A stretch of DNA of 32,284 nucleotides from Bordetella parapertussis (GTDB lineage Bacteria > Pseudomonadota > Gammaproteobacteria > Burkholderiales > Burkholderiaceae_E): NCBI GenBank assembly GCA_945883285.1, contig CAMCXH010000016.1, positions 1-32,284 of the forward strand, given 5' to 3'. The translations under genes and the position numbers were made by a program. Shown one piece after another: positions 1 through 8,877 of the stretch (its first letter is position 1; each line of letters starts with the position of its first letter). The notes under the pieces are model-generated. The model was not told where the DNA came from, did no database searches, and was given only the letters and a program-made list of their open reading frames with translations.

Positions 1-2034
1 CCGCAGCGGCTGTCGGGCGTTGCCATGGTGGTGATCGACGAATGGCATGAGCTGATCGCCAACAAGCGCGGCGTGCAGGTCCAACTCGCGTTGGCACGGC
101 TGCGGGCTTTCAATCCGGGGTTGATCGTCTGGGGGCTGTCGGCCACGCTCGGCAATCTCGAACAGGCGATGGATGTGCTGCTGGCCCACGGTGGCGGCCG
201 GCTGGTGCAGGGCCGCCAGCCCAAGACGCTGCTGGTCGATACGCTGCTGCCCGAGTCGACCGAGCGCTTCCCGTGGGGTGGCCATCTCGGCACCCGCATG
301 CTGGCACCGGTAGTGGCAGAGATCGAATCGAGCGCGAGTTCGCTGGTCTTTACCAATACCCGATCGCAGGCCGAGCTCTGGTATCAGGCGCTGCTTGAAG
401 CCCGGCCCGACTGGGCCGGGCTGATCGCCCTGCATCACGGCTCGCTCGATGCCTCGGTGCGCGCCTGGGTCGAGGCCGGATTGAAGGCGGGGCGTCTGAA
501 GGCGGTGGTCTGCACCTCAAGCCTCGATCTCGGTGTCGACTTCTCGCCGGTCGAGCGGGTGCTGCAGATCGGCAGCGCCAAGGGGGTTGCCAGGCTGCTG
601 CAGCGGGCCGGCCGCTCGGGGCATTCGCCGGGGCGGGCATCGCGGGTGACGCTGGTGCCGACCCATGCGCTCGAACTGGTCGAAGGTGCGGCCGCACGCG
701 ATGCGGTGGCCGCCCGCCGGATCGAGCCGCGCGACTCGCCGCGCAAGCCGCTCGACGTGCTGGTCCAGCATCTGGTGACGATTGCTGCCGGCACCGGCTT
801 CGTACCCGATCAGCTGCTGGCCGAGGTCCGCAGTTGCCATGCCTATCGCGAGCTGACCGACGCCGAATGGGCCTGGTCGCTCGATTTCGTGACCCGCGGC
901 GGACAGTCGCTTGTTGCCTATCCCGAATACCGTCGGGTGGTGCCTGATGAGATGGGCGTGTTGAGAGTGCCTGATCGCAGCATTGCGCGTCGCCACCGGA
1001 TGTCGATCGGCACGATCGTGGCCGACGCCTCAATGATCGTGAAGATGATGAATGGCAGCACCGTCGGCACGGTCGAGGAGAGCTTCATTGCCCGTCTGAA
1101 ACGCGGCGACTGTTTTCTCTTTGCCGGGCGCCTGCTCGAGCTGGTCCGTATCAACGACATGACTGCCTATGTGAAACGCGCCACCGGCCGGCGCGCTGCC
1201 GTGCCGCGCTGGAACGGCGGCAAGATGCCGCTGTCGTCCGAGATGGCGGATGCGGTGCTGGCGCGCCTCGAGCAGGCGGGTGTCGGCGACTTTGAAGGCC
1301 CCGAGATGCAGATGGCCGCGCCGCTGTTGCGCCTGCAGCAGGCCTGGTCTCGGCTGCCTGATCGTCGTACCTTTCTGGTTGAGCATCTGCAATCGCGCGA
1401 GGGTCACCATCTCTTTGTCTATCCCTTTGCCGGGCGCAATGTGCATCTCGGGCTGGCGGCGCTGCTGGCCTGGCGGGTGTCGCACAAGGCCGCAGCGAGC
1501 TTCTCAGTAGCGGTCAACGACTACGGCCTGGAGCTGCTGTCACCGGATCCGATCGACTGGCGCGGGCTGCGCGACGGCACGCTCCTTGCCGAAGGCGACC
1601 TGCTGGCCGATGTGCTGGAAAGTCTCAATTCGGGCGAGCTGGCGCTGCGTCGGTTTCGCGAGATCGCGCGGGTATCCGGGCTGATCTTTCAGGGGTTTCC
1701 GGGGGCGCCGAAACGATCGCGCCAGTTGCAGGCCTCGGCGGGGCTCTTCTATCAGGTTTTTCGCGATTACGACCCTGGCAGCCTGCTGCTTTCGCAGGCG
1801 GCCACCGAGGTGCTGGAGCAGGAGCTCGAGATCACCCGGCTGCGTGACACACTCGCCCGCCTGCGCGCACGAACGCTGGTTGAGGTCGAGCTTGAGCGGC
1901 CCGGGCCGTTTGCGTTTCCATTGCTGATCGAGCGGCTGCGCGAGCAGGTCACCACCGAAAAGCTCGCCGACCGGGTTGCACGGATGGTGCGCGAACTCGA
2001 AGCCGCTGCCGGCGGGCCCTTGCACGAGCGCTGA
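1..2034 (+). CDS. Ligase-associated DEXH-box DNA helicase (Lhr-type), 5' end cut by window
   Basis: The reading frame is open from base 1, so about 677 C-terminal residues are present and the N-terminus with Walker A lies outside. Visible helicase motifs are DEWHEL (motif II, residues 13-18 of the visible part), SATLGN (motif III) and [12 protein letters not shown] (motif VI), followed by a long Lhr-type C-terminal region. DEWH in place of DEAD/DEVH is typical of the 'ligase-associated DNA damage response DEXH box helicase' family, which works with an ATP-dependent DNA ligase, an exonuclease and the phosphoesterase PdeM. PdeM is encoded at 5144-6016, which supports this assignment over a generic Lhr. 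The ligase and exonuclease are expected just left of the window. The role is 3'-5' DNA or RNA:DNA unwinding in cytoplasmic DNA repair (family knowledge). The stop TGA at 2032-2034 lies 37 bases before the next gene. Confidence 0.93.
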   Translation, partial: PQRLSGVAMVVIDEWHELIANKRGVQVQLALARLRAFNPGLIVWGLSATLGNLEQAMDVLLAHGGGRLVQGRQPKTLLVDTLLPESTERFPWGGHLGTRMLAPVVAEIESSASSLVFTNTRSQAELWYQALLEARPDWAGLIALHHGSLDASVRAWVEAGLKAGRLKAVVCTSSLDLGVDFSPVERVLQIGSAKGVARLLQRAGRSGHSPGRASRVTLVPTHALELVEGAAARDAVAARRIEPRDSPRKPLDVLVQHLVTIAAGTGFVPDQLLAEVRSCHAYRELTDAEWAWSLDFVTRGGQSLVAYPEYRRVVPDEMGVLRVPDRSIARRHRMSIGTIVADASMIVKMMNGSTVGTVEESFIARLKRGDCFLFAGRLLELVRINDMTAYVKRATGRRAAVPRWNGGKMPLSSEMADAVLARLEQAGVGDFEGPEMQMAAPLLRLQQAWSRLPDRRTFLVEHLQSREGHHLFVYPFAGRNVHLGLAALLAWRVSHKAAASFSVAVNDYGLELLSPDPIDWRGLRDGTLLAEGDLLADVLESLNSGELALRRFREIARVSGLIFQGFPGAPKRSRQLQASAGLFYQVFRDYDPGSLLLSQAATEVLEQELEITRLRDTLARLRARTLVEVELERPGPFAFPLLIERLREQVTTEKLADRVARMVRELEAAAGGPLHER

Positions 2035-2057
2035 TAGACTCGGCGCGACCATGACAC

Positions 2058-2063
2058 AGGAGA
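2058..2063 (+). promoter_or_regulatory. Ribosome binding site deciding the start of the halohydrin dehalogenase-like gene
   Basis: AGGAGA is placed 8 bases before ATG 2072. The upstream in-frame ATG 2051 lacks such a site, so the shorter protein is favoured. Confidence 0.6.
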
Positions 2064-2071
2064 CTTCGAGC

Positions 2072-2752
2072 ATGCGGATCGGCGACAGCCTCAAGGGCAA
2101 ACGGGTGCTGATTACCCAGTGCGAAGAATTCATGGGGCCGGTGCTCACCACCGCCTTCGAGGAGCATGGCGCAGTGGTCATCGGCTCGCGGGGGCCACTG
2201 GCCGATCCGGCATCGGCCGAAGCGGCGGTCGCTGCTGCCGGCCATATCGACATCCTGATTGCCAATCTGGCGGTGCCCTCGCCTTATTCGCCGGTGACCG
2301 CTGTCACCGACGAGGAGTGGCAGCATGTTTTTACGCATATGGTCGATCCGCTGCCCCGTCTTGCGCGTGCGGCATTGCCGGCGATGATCGCGCGGCGATC
2401 CGGCAAGTTCATCGTCATGGGCAGCGCGGTGGCCATGCGCGGTCAGAAGCGGGTCTCGACCTATTCGGCCGCCCGCGGTGCCCAGCTCAGCTGGGTGCGC
2501 TCGGTCGGCGTCGAGGTCGCGCCGCATAACGTGCATGTCAATCTGATCGCGCAGAACTTCGTCGAGAACCCGACCTACTACGGTCCGGATGTGCAGGCTC
2601 TGCCGGCCTTCCAGGAGCGCCTTAAACGCGAGGTGCCGCTTGGGCGTCTGGCGAGACCCGAAGAGGATGCGTTGTTTGCGGTCTTTCTGGCCAGCAACGA
2701 GGTGGAGTTTTTCGCCGGTCAGGGCATTGCGTTTGCCGGCGGCTGGGTCTGA
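2072..2752 (+). CDS. Halohydrin dehalogenase-like SDR-fold protein
   Basis: A 226-residue protein with the short-chain dehydrogenase fold but not its chemistry. The usual glycine-rich TGxxxGxG cofactor motif is replaced by T15-x4-F20-x-G22, and the catalytic set is S118-x12-Y131-x3-R135, with Arg where dehydrogenases have Lys. These two patterns are the published signatures of halohydrin dehalogenases, which use Ser-Tyr-Arg to turn vicinal halohydrins into epoxides (and the reverse) without NAD(P)H. The segment NFVENPTYY after the core also resembles that family. I chose ATG 2072 because AGGAGA sits 8 bases before it; ATG 2051 in the same frame has no good ribosome site. The gene follows the helicase by 37 bases and converges on an FAD oxidoreductase with a 2-base gap. 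An ordinary SDR is less likely; the substrate is unknown. Confidence 0.8.
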   Translation: MRIGDSLKGKRVLITQCEEFMGPVLTTAFEEHGAVVIGSRGPLADPASAEAAVAAAGHIDILIANLAVPSPYSPVTAVTDEEWQHVFTHMVDPLPRLARAALPAMIARRSGKFIVMGSAVAMRGQKRVSTYSAARGAQLSWVRSVGVEVAPHNVHVNLIAQNFVENPTYYGPDVQALPAFQERLKREVPLGRLARPEEDALFAVFLASNEVEFFAGQGIAFAGGWV

Positions 2753-2754
2753 GA

Positions 2755-4062
2755 TCAGCCGATCACATTCGCTTCGATGATTCGTCGACCCTCGGTCAGT
2801 CTTGCCACCGAGAGCACTGACAGATCGAGCGACCGGTAGGCGCCATGCACGATGAGCTCGGCAAGGCCGCGCCCCACAGCCGGCGCCTGCTGCATCCCGT
2901 GGCCTGAAAAGCCGGTCGCAAAAAGCAGGTTGTCGACTGCGGGATGCGCGCCCAGCAGGGCGTTGTGATCGAAGAGGTTCATCTCATAGTAGCCGGCCCA
3001 GGCGTTCTCAATGCGAAGCGCTTCGAAGGCCGGCACCCGATGCGCCAGCCCGGTCCAGAAGGCTTCGTCAAACTCGGCCAGATTGGGCTCGAGCGGCAGG
3101 TCGTCGGTGTCATCGTCGGGCGTGCGACCGCCGATGAACTGCCTGCCTTCGGGGCGGAACCAGAAACCGCTCGGGTCGATCACCAGCGGGCAATCGGCCA
3201 GTGTTGCCGGACACGAAAAGACAAACACCGTGCGACGCCGGGCGTGCACAGGCAGGTCGATGCCGGCGGCATTTGCAAGCGGGCGGGCCCAGGCGCCGGC
3301 CGCATTGACCGCCGTGCCGCAGGCCAGGCGAGTGCCGTCGGCCAATTGCAGCGCGGCGATTTTGCCCGCAGCACTCGCAGCACCCGCAGCAGATCGGCCG
3401 GCCCCCGCCATCTCGAAGCCCACCACCTCGCCCCGGATCAGCGTTGCGCCCTGCGCCCTTGCGGCCCGCAGCATCGCCTGATGAAGCGCCGGGCCGTCGA
3501 ACCAGCCTTCAGCACCGGCGCCGAGCGTGCCGACCGACAGATCGCCGGTCCGCAGCCAGGCAAAGCGCTGCGCCAGGGCGTCGCGCTCGAGCAGCTCGAT
3601 CGGCGCGCCGTGCTGGCGTTGCAGTGCGTGCTGGGCGCGCAGACTGTCGGCGCCCCTGGCGCGTGCCAGATAGAGGTATCCGGGATCGGTCAGTCCGATC
3701 GCCGGCGCTTCGCCGTCGATCGCAAGCAGGCTCGATGCCTCGCGCAAAAACTGCAGCCCGAACTGCGAGAGCTGAATATTGATCGGATGCGAGAACTGCT
3801 GCCTGATCGAGCTCGCCGAGCGTTGCGACGAGGCCTGCGAAAAGCCGGTATCGCGTTCGATGAGCGCCACTCGCAGCGCGGGGTCCAGGCGCAGGAGCCA
3901 CCAGGCAATCGAGGCGCCCTGAATGCCGGCGCCGATGATCGCGACATCGAAACTGCGATCGCAGGCGCCCTGCGCTGCGCTATCAGCCATGGGGGCACTG
4001 TTCGCCCCGGCCGCCTTCGGGCTGTTGGTCTTGCCCTCTATGGCCTTGCTGCCTGATGTCAT
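2755..4062 (-). CDS. FAD-dependent oxidoreductase, DAO family, FOXRED1-like
   Basis: A 435-residue flavoprotein of the D-amino-acid/sarcosine oxidase (DAO) superfamily. After a poorly structured N-terminal stretch of about 35 residues comes a Rossmann FAD site, GAGIQG at 44-49, ending in an acidic residue (E69) that should bind the ribose. The C-terminal part, with GYYEMNLFDHN and FATGFSGHGMQQAP, closely resembles the human FOXRED1 group and sarcosine oxidase-like enzymes. The likely reaction is oxidation of a secondary or alpha-amine; the substrate cannot be read from the sequence. ATG 4062 is supported because it overlaps the stop of the upstream cyclodeaminase frame as ATGA, with GAGG just before it, which indicates translational coupling. 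Pairing with an ornithine-cyclodeaminase homologue suggests imino/amino acid catabolism (inference). Confidence 0.85.
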   Translation of the reverse strand: MTSGSKAIEGKTNSPKAAGANSAPMADSAAQGACDRSFDVAIIGAGIQGASIAWWLLRLDPALRVALIERDTGFSQASSQRSASSIRQQFSHPINIQLSQFGLQFLREASSLLAIDGEAPAIGLTDPGYLYLARARGADSLRAQHALQRQHGAPIELLERDALAQRFAWLRTGDLSVGTLGAGAEGWFDGPALHQAMLRAARAQGATLIRGEVVGFEMAGAGRSAAGAASAAGKIAALQLADGTRLACGTAVNAAGAWARPLANAAGIDLPVHARRRTVFVFSCPATLADCPLVIDPSGFWFRPEGRQFIGGRTPDDDTDDLPLEPNLAEFDEAFWTGLAHRVPAFEALRIENAWAGYYEMNLFDHNALLGAHPAVDNLLFATGFSGHGMQQAPAVGRGLAELIVHGAYRSLDLSVLSVARLTEGRRIIEANVIG

Positions 4063-5031
4063 GCGCCACCTCGTGTACGGGATGCGTCGCCCTGCCTGTT
4101 GTCGGCCATCGCGCGCTCGGCCAGCGCTGCGTCATAAACCAGGCGCGCGGCCGCCGCATCCTCGACTGCCTGCCCGAGCGCCTTGAAGACCCGGTGCCGG
4201 TGCGGGCTTCGTGCCGGCCAGGATCTCGCCGATCTCGGCACTGATCCTTGCGCCCGATTCGATCACATCGCCCGACTCGAGCTCGGCGGCATGACGGCTG
4301 TCGGCGATCAGGGTGTGGCGCATGACCTCGTCGTCGAGTTCGCGCCAGCCGGGGCGTGCGGCGCCGATCGCTGCCACCATCGCACCCGGTTTGAGCCAGG
4401 CGCCGCGCAGGACCGGCTCGGTCGCATTGGTGACGGTGCACACGATGTCGGCTCCACGCACCGCCTCTTGCGCGCTCCCGCAGGCGATGCCGCCAATCTC
4501 GGCGGCGCAGCGGCGCACATTGCCGGCATCGCGGCTCCAGATGCGAATCTCGCTGATCGGTCTGACCGCGCGCAGCGCCAGCGCATGGGTGCGGGCCAGC
4601 GCGCCGCTGCCCAACAGGGCCAGCACTTTCGGTGCGGGCGAGGTCAGCGCATCGCAGGCCACGGCAGTGACTGCGGCGGTGCGCAGCGCGGTGATCCAGG
4701 TGCCGTCCATGATCGCGAGGGTTTGTCCGGTGCGCGGATCCATCAGAACGATCGTGGCCAGCAGGGTCGGCAGGCCCAGGCGGGCATTGCCGGGAAACTG
4801 CGTGATCAGTTTGGTGACCAGGGCCTGGTCGCTCAGCACCGGCTTCAGGAACAGCAGGCCGCCGGCATCAGGAATCTCCATCACCATGCGCTGCGGCTGC
4901 ACCACGCGGCCTGCCGACAGATCGACAAGGGCGTGACGCAGTGCCTGCAGCAGGGATGGCAGGCTGAGCAGTCGGCGCACCGCGGCGTCGTCGAGGTGCA
5001 GGGGCGGCGCGAAAGTCGGGTCGATCAGCAA
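4059..5031 (-). pseudogene. Ornithine cyclodeaminase/mu-crystallin family gene with frameshift
   Basis: The main frame encodes nearly the whole enzyme: an N-terminal half, LALLGSGALARTHALAL as the NAD(P) Rossmann motif, and IVCTVTNATEPVL. It runs through EIGEILAGTKPAPAPG and then becomes unrelated sequence. The expected C-terminus (VFKALGQAVEDAAAARLVYD) continues in another frame between about 4190 and 4059. The switch lies within 4191-4210 in a GC-rich stretch with short repeats, and corresponds to one extra base or two missing bases. The second frame stops in ATGA overlap with the downstream oxidoreductase, which shows it is the native end. The family includes ornithine cyclodeaminases, imine reductases and opine-type dehydrogenases. 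The start is uncertain: TTG 5031 fits the homologous N-terminus, while an open frame to ATG 5232 overlaps pdeM. This is a genuine mutation or a sequencing error. Confidence 0.8.
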
Positions 5032-5143
5032 GGGCGAAGGCTTGCGTAGAGCCTGGTGCGGCGTCGGCAGCAGGGTAACGCAACTCGGCCGTTCAGAGGC
5101 AGCCAAGCGTCTGCCTGAAAGCCACACATCGCACGCCGATACA

Positions 5144-6016
5144 ATGGCCACGATGGACCTGATGCAAGCCGCGACCGATCCGTCGGCGCCGATCGACCCG
5201 AGCGCCGGTAGCGCCACGACCATCGCCACCACCGGCCTTGCGGTTGTCGTGGCGGGCGTTGCGCTGCAACTGCTCGCCGATCGCGCGGTGTGGTGGCCCG
5301 AGGCGCGGACGCTGTTTGTGGCCGATGTTCACCTTGGTAAGGCCGAGTCTTTCAGTGCACTCGGTGTGCCGGTGCCGCGCGGACCGACCGCGGCCACGCT
5401 TGACCGACTCGCTGCGCTGATCGATCTTTGCGCCGCAACCCGGCTGGTGGTGCTGGGCGATCTGCTGCATGCCCGACAGGCGCAGGCGCCTGCGACGATC
5501 GGATTGCTGCGGCAATGGCGGTCGCAGCACGCTCGCGTGCAATGCCTGCTGGTGCGAGGCAATCATGATGACCATGCCGGCGATCCGCCTGCTGAACTCG
5601 GTATCGAGATGGTCACGCAGGGTGAACCGCTGGGTCCGTTCTCGCTCTGTCATCTGCCCTTTGAGAGCGAAGTCCCGCCCTTTGCCGACAGGTCCGCCGC
5701 GCCGGGGGAGGGCCAGTCATTGAGCCAATTATCGAGCCAATCATCGAACCAATCATCGAGCCATCGGCAAAGCCCCGCCGGCGGCTATCGACTGGCCGGC
5801 CATCTTCATCCGGCGGTACGCCTGTCGGGTCGGGGGGGTGCATCGGTGAGGCTGCCGTGCTTTCGGGTCGGCAAGTCGCAGATGGTGCTGCCGGCCTTCG
5901 GTGACTTCACCGGTGGCGCGACCATCGTACGCATCGAGGGCGAGCGCATCTTCGCGATTGCGCCGCCCAGGGTGATCGAGGTGCCCGCCCCGATGCCGTC
6001 GTTCAGGCGCCGTTAG
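5144..6016 (+). CDS. pdeM: Ligase-associated DNA damage response endonuclease PdeM
   Basis: A calcineurin-like metallophosphoesterase of 290 residues from ATG 5144. Metal-binding motifs are in family order: FVADVHLGK (D-x-H), [10 protein letters not shown] (GD-x2-H), LVRGNHDDH (GNHD) and [12 protein letters not shown] (GHxHP). VHLGK and the GHLHP context are typical of PdeM, the nuclease partner of the ligase-associated helicase seen at the left edge. It should act in the cytoplasm on damaged DNA ends. A Ser/Gln-rich low-complexity insert encoded by a 12-base tandem repeat (5719-5766) lies before the last metal motif. The frame is open upstream to 5042, but 5144 (or ATG 5153/5162) better matches the family. 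The gene is divergent from the cyclodeaminase. It is about 3.1 kb from the helicase, although these genes are usually adjacent. Confidence 0.9.
   Translation: MATMDLMQAATDPSAPIDPSAGSATTIATTGLAVVVAGVALQLLADRAVWWPEARTLFVADVHLGKAESFSALGVPVPRGPTAATLDRLAALIDLCAATRLVVLGDLLHARQAQAPATIGLLRQWRSQHARVQCLLVRGNHDDHAGDPPAELGIEMVTQGEPLGPFSLCHLPFESEVPPFADRSAAPGEGQSLSQLSSQSSNQSSSHRQSPAGGYRLAGHLHPAVRLSGRGGASVRLPCFRVGKSQMVLPAFGDFTGGATIVRIEGERIFAIAPPRVIEVPAPMPSFRRR
5719..5766 (+). repeat. 12-base tandem repeat inside pdeM, four copies
   Basis: Four consecutive 12-base units (5719-5730, 5731-5742, 5743-5754, 5755-5766) are variants of ATCGAGCCAATC. Being a multiple of three, they keep the frame and encode a Ser/Gln/Asn-rich linker. 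Confidence 0.9.
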
Positions 6017-6842
6017 CGCTGATTCGCGCAATCGTCGCGTCGATCAGCGCCCGTGCGATCGACAGGCGCGGCGGCATCTGCGGCAAAGCGTCGAGGTCGA
6101 ACCACTGTGCATCGGCCAACTCGGCCGGATCGTGGCGCACCTCGCCGCCGGCGTACTCGGCGGTGAAGGCGATCATCAGAGAGTTGGGAAACGGCCAGCT
6201 CTGGCTGGCGAAATAGCGCGGATTTTTGATCTCGATATTGGTCTCCTCGAGGACCTCGCGGGCGACGCACTCCTCGATCGTCTCGCCGGCCTCGAGAAAA
6301 CCGGCCAGCGCGCTGTAGCGGCCCGGCGGAAAATTCACGCCGCGTCCGAGCAGGAACTGCTTGCCCTTGGTCACCAGCGCCATCATCGCCGGCGAGATCC
6401 GCGGATAGACCGTCAGGCGGCAGCGCGGGCAGCGCTTGGCGCGCTCGCCGCTGGCCTGCTCGGTCGGGATGCCGCAGGCGCCGCAGAACTGATGGGTGCG
6501 ATCCCACTCGAGAATCTGCACCGCACGCATCGCAATGGACAGGGTCTCGTCGTCGAGCGAACCGAACCAGGTGCGCAGGTTGCCCGCCTTCCAGCCGTCG
6601 GGCATCAGGTCGGCCGGATGGTCGTCCGCCAGCGCGACCGCGAGATGGTCGACACCCTGATGGCGGCCAATCGGATGCACCCGCGCGGGCGCAAAGCCCA
6701 TGGCGCGCCAGGTCCGCCAGGGCAGGGCGCGCGGCTCATCGAGGCTCTGGACGAGCGAGTCGCGAACGAAGAGGTGAACCACCGCATCGGCATGAAGCTC
6801 GAGGTCGAGGGCGGGTTGAAAATCGATGGGTGTGCGCAGCAT
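6003..6842 (-). CDS. nudC: NADH pyrophosphatase / NAD-cap hydrolase NudC
   Basis: A 279-residue Nudix hydrolase from ATG 6842. It has an N-terminal NudC-like domain, a zinc ribbon with C120, C123, C138 and C141, and a Nudix box at 181-203 (GFLEAGE ... REVLEETNI). The SQSWPFPNS segment that follows is the NudC subgroup signature (usually SQPWPFPxS) and selects NAD(H) over other Nudix substrates. The Nudix box has Asn202 where Gly is usual; the metal-binding glutamates are intact. The enzyme cleaves NAD(H) to NMN(H) and AMP and removes NAD caps from RNA (family knowledge). The frame is open upstream to 7016, but that extension overlaps the divergent neighbour and has no family similarity. It converges on pdeM, overlapping its end by 14 bases. 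Confidence 0.92.
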   Translation of the reverse strand: MLRTPIDFQPALDLELHADAVVHLFVRDSLVQSLDEPRALPWRTWRAMGFAPARVHPIGRHQGVDHLAVALADDHPADLMPDGWKAGNLRTWFGSLDDETLSIAMRAVQILEWDRTHQFCGACGIPTEQASGERAKRCPRCRLTVYPRISPAMMALVTKGKQFLLGRGVNFPPGRYSALAGFLEAGETIEECVAREVLEETNIEIKNPRYFASQSWPFPNSLMIAFTAEYAGGEVRHDPAELADAQWFDLDALPQMPPRLSIARALIDATIARISANGA

Positions 6843-6943
6843 CGTCGGGATCGCCTGGCTGAGGGGAACTCCGGGGATTGTCCCATGCCCGGGGGCTGCT
6901 ATCGTCCGACCAGAGCCCGCCTGAAAACACAAGGAGACCAGAC

Positions 6944-7432
6944 ATGACTTTCGATCAGCTGCTCGAGCGCTTTGCGACCGCGGTCGGCGCCCGCGACACC
7001 GCAGGCCTGGCCGCACTCTTTACCACTGACGGCGTCTATGACGACTATTTCTTCGGCCCGCATCAGGGGCGTGAGTCGATCGCGGCCATGCTCGACCGCT
7101 TCTATGACGGCGGCGAGGCCTTCTCCTGGGAGTTCGTCGAGCCGGCCTGCAGCGCGGACACCGGCTATGCGCGCTACTGCTTCAGCTATCGCTCGCGTGA
7201 ACCCGACAGCACAGGCGAACTGGTGATCTTCGAGGGGGTCAGCCGATTTCGTTTGCGCGATGGACTGATCGCCCATTACGGCGAGGTCTTCGATCGCGGC
7301 GTCGCCTTCACCCAGCTCGGCTATGCGCCGGCGCGGATCGTGAAGCTGCTGGCGCGTTATGCCACCGGTTTTCGCAATGGCGAATCGGCGCAGCGCCATC
7401 TGGCCTACCGCGCCCGCGGCATCGACGCCTAA
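6944..7432 (+). CDS. SnoaL-like / NTF2-fold protein
   Basis: A 162-residue protein of the nuclear transport factor 2 / SnoaL-like superfamily: an N-terminal helix [20 protein letters not shown], then [21 protein letters not shown] and a WEF strand. The fold forms small cone-shaped pockets and serves as polyketide cyclases, isomerases or simple binding proteins; the substrate cannot be assigned. ATG 6944 is chosen because AAGGAGA lies 7 bases before it. It is divergent from nudC across about 100 bases and converges on the hydroxylase gene with a 4-base overlap of stop codons (TAA over TAG). Confidence 0.8.
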   Translation: MTFDQLLERFATAVGARDTAGLAALFTTDGVYDDYFFGPHQGRESIAAMLDRFYDGGEAFSWEFVEPACSADTGYARYCFSYRSREPDSTGELVIFEGVSRFRLRDGLIAHYGEVFDRGVAFTQLGYAPARIVKLLARYATGFRNGESAQRHLAYRARGIDA

Positions 7433-8280
7433 GCCGGTGGGCCATGCGGCCCGGTGCCCAGGGTGGTGTCGGTGCGGTGTGATCGGCGCAGCGGATAGAC
7501 GAACTGCGTGAGCCACGATTCGGGCCCGTGCCGCAGATCGTCCTCCAGGCCGAAGGCCGGCGGATAACGGCGAGTGATGCGCGCGGTGCCGAAGATCATG
7601 TCCCAGATGAAAAGCAGATTGCCGTAGTTGCCCGCGTAGTAGCCGATGCCGTCGTCCTGCCTCAGCGCGTGGTGGGCGAAGTGGGTGGCCGGCGTCGAAA
7701 TGGTGCGCTCGAGTACCCAGGCCACCGGGCTGAGCCAGGGTGTGCGGTAGAGCCACTGATCCCAGCGGATGGCCGAATGCGCGCCGATGATGACCGTGAC
7801 CTTGACGATGCTGTAGAACACATAGACCCAGCCGAAGCCGAGATAAAGCAGCGCGCCCGACAGCCAGAGGCCTGGCATCAGCGCGTAATAAAAGGCGTTG
7901 TTTCGATAGACCAGGCGCACGCTCATGTAGCCCGCCGAATGATGCGCGCGATGCAGCGGCCACATCACCGAGGTGTGGCTCAGTCTGTGCCACCAGTACT
8001 GCGTCAGATCGTCGGCCACCAGCAGCACCAGCAGCATCTGCCACCATGGCCAGTCGGCGAGCGCATTGCGCTGCGCTGGCATCAGCCAGTCACACAATGC
8101 GCCGGACGTGCTCAGCACGCCCACCGAGATCAGCGGAAACATCAGCGTCACTGCGATCTCCAGGCGCACGTCTTCGCGGGTTGACTGGCGTGCCAGGAAT
8201 CGGCCCTGCAGCATCTCGGCCAGCGCGAACGCGGCCCACACTGAGCCGATCACAACAATCTGGAGGGTTTGCGGGGCCAT
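7429..8280 (-). CDS. Sterol desaturase / fatty acid hydroxylase superfamily membrane enzyme
   Basis: A 283-residue integral membrane di-iron enzyme. The histidine clusters match the superfamily: H98-RLS-H102, H110-RA-H113-H114, a lone H168, and H200-FA-H203-H204. Hydrophobic helices lie at about 5-22, 44-65, 80-92, 131-165. It should hydroxylate or desaturate a membrane lipid or hydrophobic substrate using O2; the substrate is unknown. It is the last gene of a minus-strand operon, 21 bases after the DUF1254 gene, behind an SDR and two DUF1214/1254 proteins. This context suggests a lipid-modifying pathway (inference). Confidence 0.88.
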   Translation of the reverse strand: MAPQTLQIVVIGSVWAAFALAEMLQGRFLARQSTREDVRLEIAVTLMFPLISVGVLSTSGALCDWLMPAQRNALADWPWWQMLLVLLVADDLTQYWWHRLSHTSVMWPLHRAHHSAGYMSVRLVYRNNAFYYALMPGLWLSGALLYLGFGWVYVFYSIVKVTVIIGAHSAIRWDQWLYRTPWLSPVAWVLERTISTPATHFAHHALRQDDGIGYYAGNYGNLLFIWDMIFGTARITRRYPPAFGLEDDLRHGPESWLTQFVYPLRRSHRTDTTLGTGPHGPPA

Positions 8281-8301
8281 GGTGTCCTCGGGGTGCGTCG
8301 C

Positions 8302-8877
8302 TCAGCGCAAGGCTTCGCAACTGAGTGAACTGCGTGCTGCCTCGACCACGGATTTCTCGGCCGCGTAGTCGGCCACCAGCACCCGCATCAGCAGCAGACC
8401 GCGCGCCGACGGCGAGTCGATCAGTGTCGCGCCGGCCGGCAGTTCGGGCCTTTTCGCATAGGCTTTCGGGCCGATCAGCACGATGTCGATCGGTTTTCCG
8501 GCCGCTTCGCGATCATTGATGACAAAAAAATTGTCGGAGTTGTCGGCGTAAAGCGCAATCGACCAGTAGCGGGGTGCCTTCGGGTCGGCCTGGATGCGCA
8601 GCGGCGTCGTGCTGACATCGAAGGCGCAGGTGGCATAGAGCAGATCGGGGCTGGGCATGACGATGCGCCGCGCCGACGCATCGGTCATTGGCGGCAGAAA
8701 GACCCCGCTGGTTCTTTCGGGCTGCGCGGCCGAGAGCACACGGCCCATGATCACCCGCGGCACTGCCCACACTGCCAGCCCGTGCACTGCAGCCGCCAGT
8801 GTGAGGGTCGCGCCGATCCGCCAGGCCCACAGCCGCCTGCGGCTGCTGAGCAGTGCCGACGATTGCGCCTGGGTCAT
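8302..8877 (-). CDS. DUF1254-type membrane-anchored protein
   Basis: A 191-residue protein with one N-terminal membrane segment (about 17-38) and an exported domain containing YWSIALYADNSDNFFVINDR, which resembles the DUF1254 family. DUF1254 and DUF1214 proteins are often encoded side by side, as here, and their function is not established. The start ATG at 8877 overlaps the stop of the DUF1214 gene (ATGA), so translation is probably coupled. It is shorter than the fused DUF1254-DUF1214 proteins of many bacteria; the two halves are split into two genes here. Confidence 0.75.
   Translation of the reverse strand: MTQAQSSALLSSRRRLWAWRIGATLTLAAAVHGLAVWAVPRVIMGRVLSAAQPERTSGVFLPPMTDASARRIVMPSPDLLYATCAFDVSTTPLRIQADPKAPRYWSIALYADNSDNFFVINDREAAGKPIDIVLIGPKAYAKRPELPAGATLIDSPSARGLLLMRVLVADYAAEKSVVEAARSSLSCEALR

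Noticed and set aside
350-1033. Long antisense ORF across the helicase gene
   Set aside because: Composition is Arg/Ala/Pro-rich as expected for a shadow frame in GC-rich coding DNA; no family features, and the sense strand is clearly a helicase.
4132-4240. Alternative natural C-terminus of the cyclodeaminase homologue in the first frame
   Set aside because: The residues after GTKPAPAPG are low-complexity and unlike the family, while the other frame holds the expected C-terminus and couples to the next gene.
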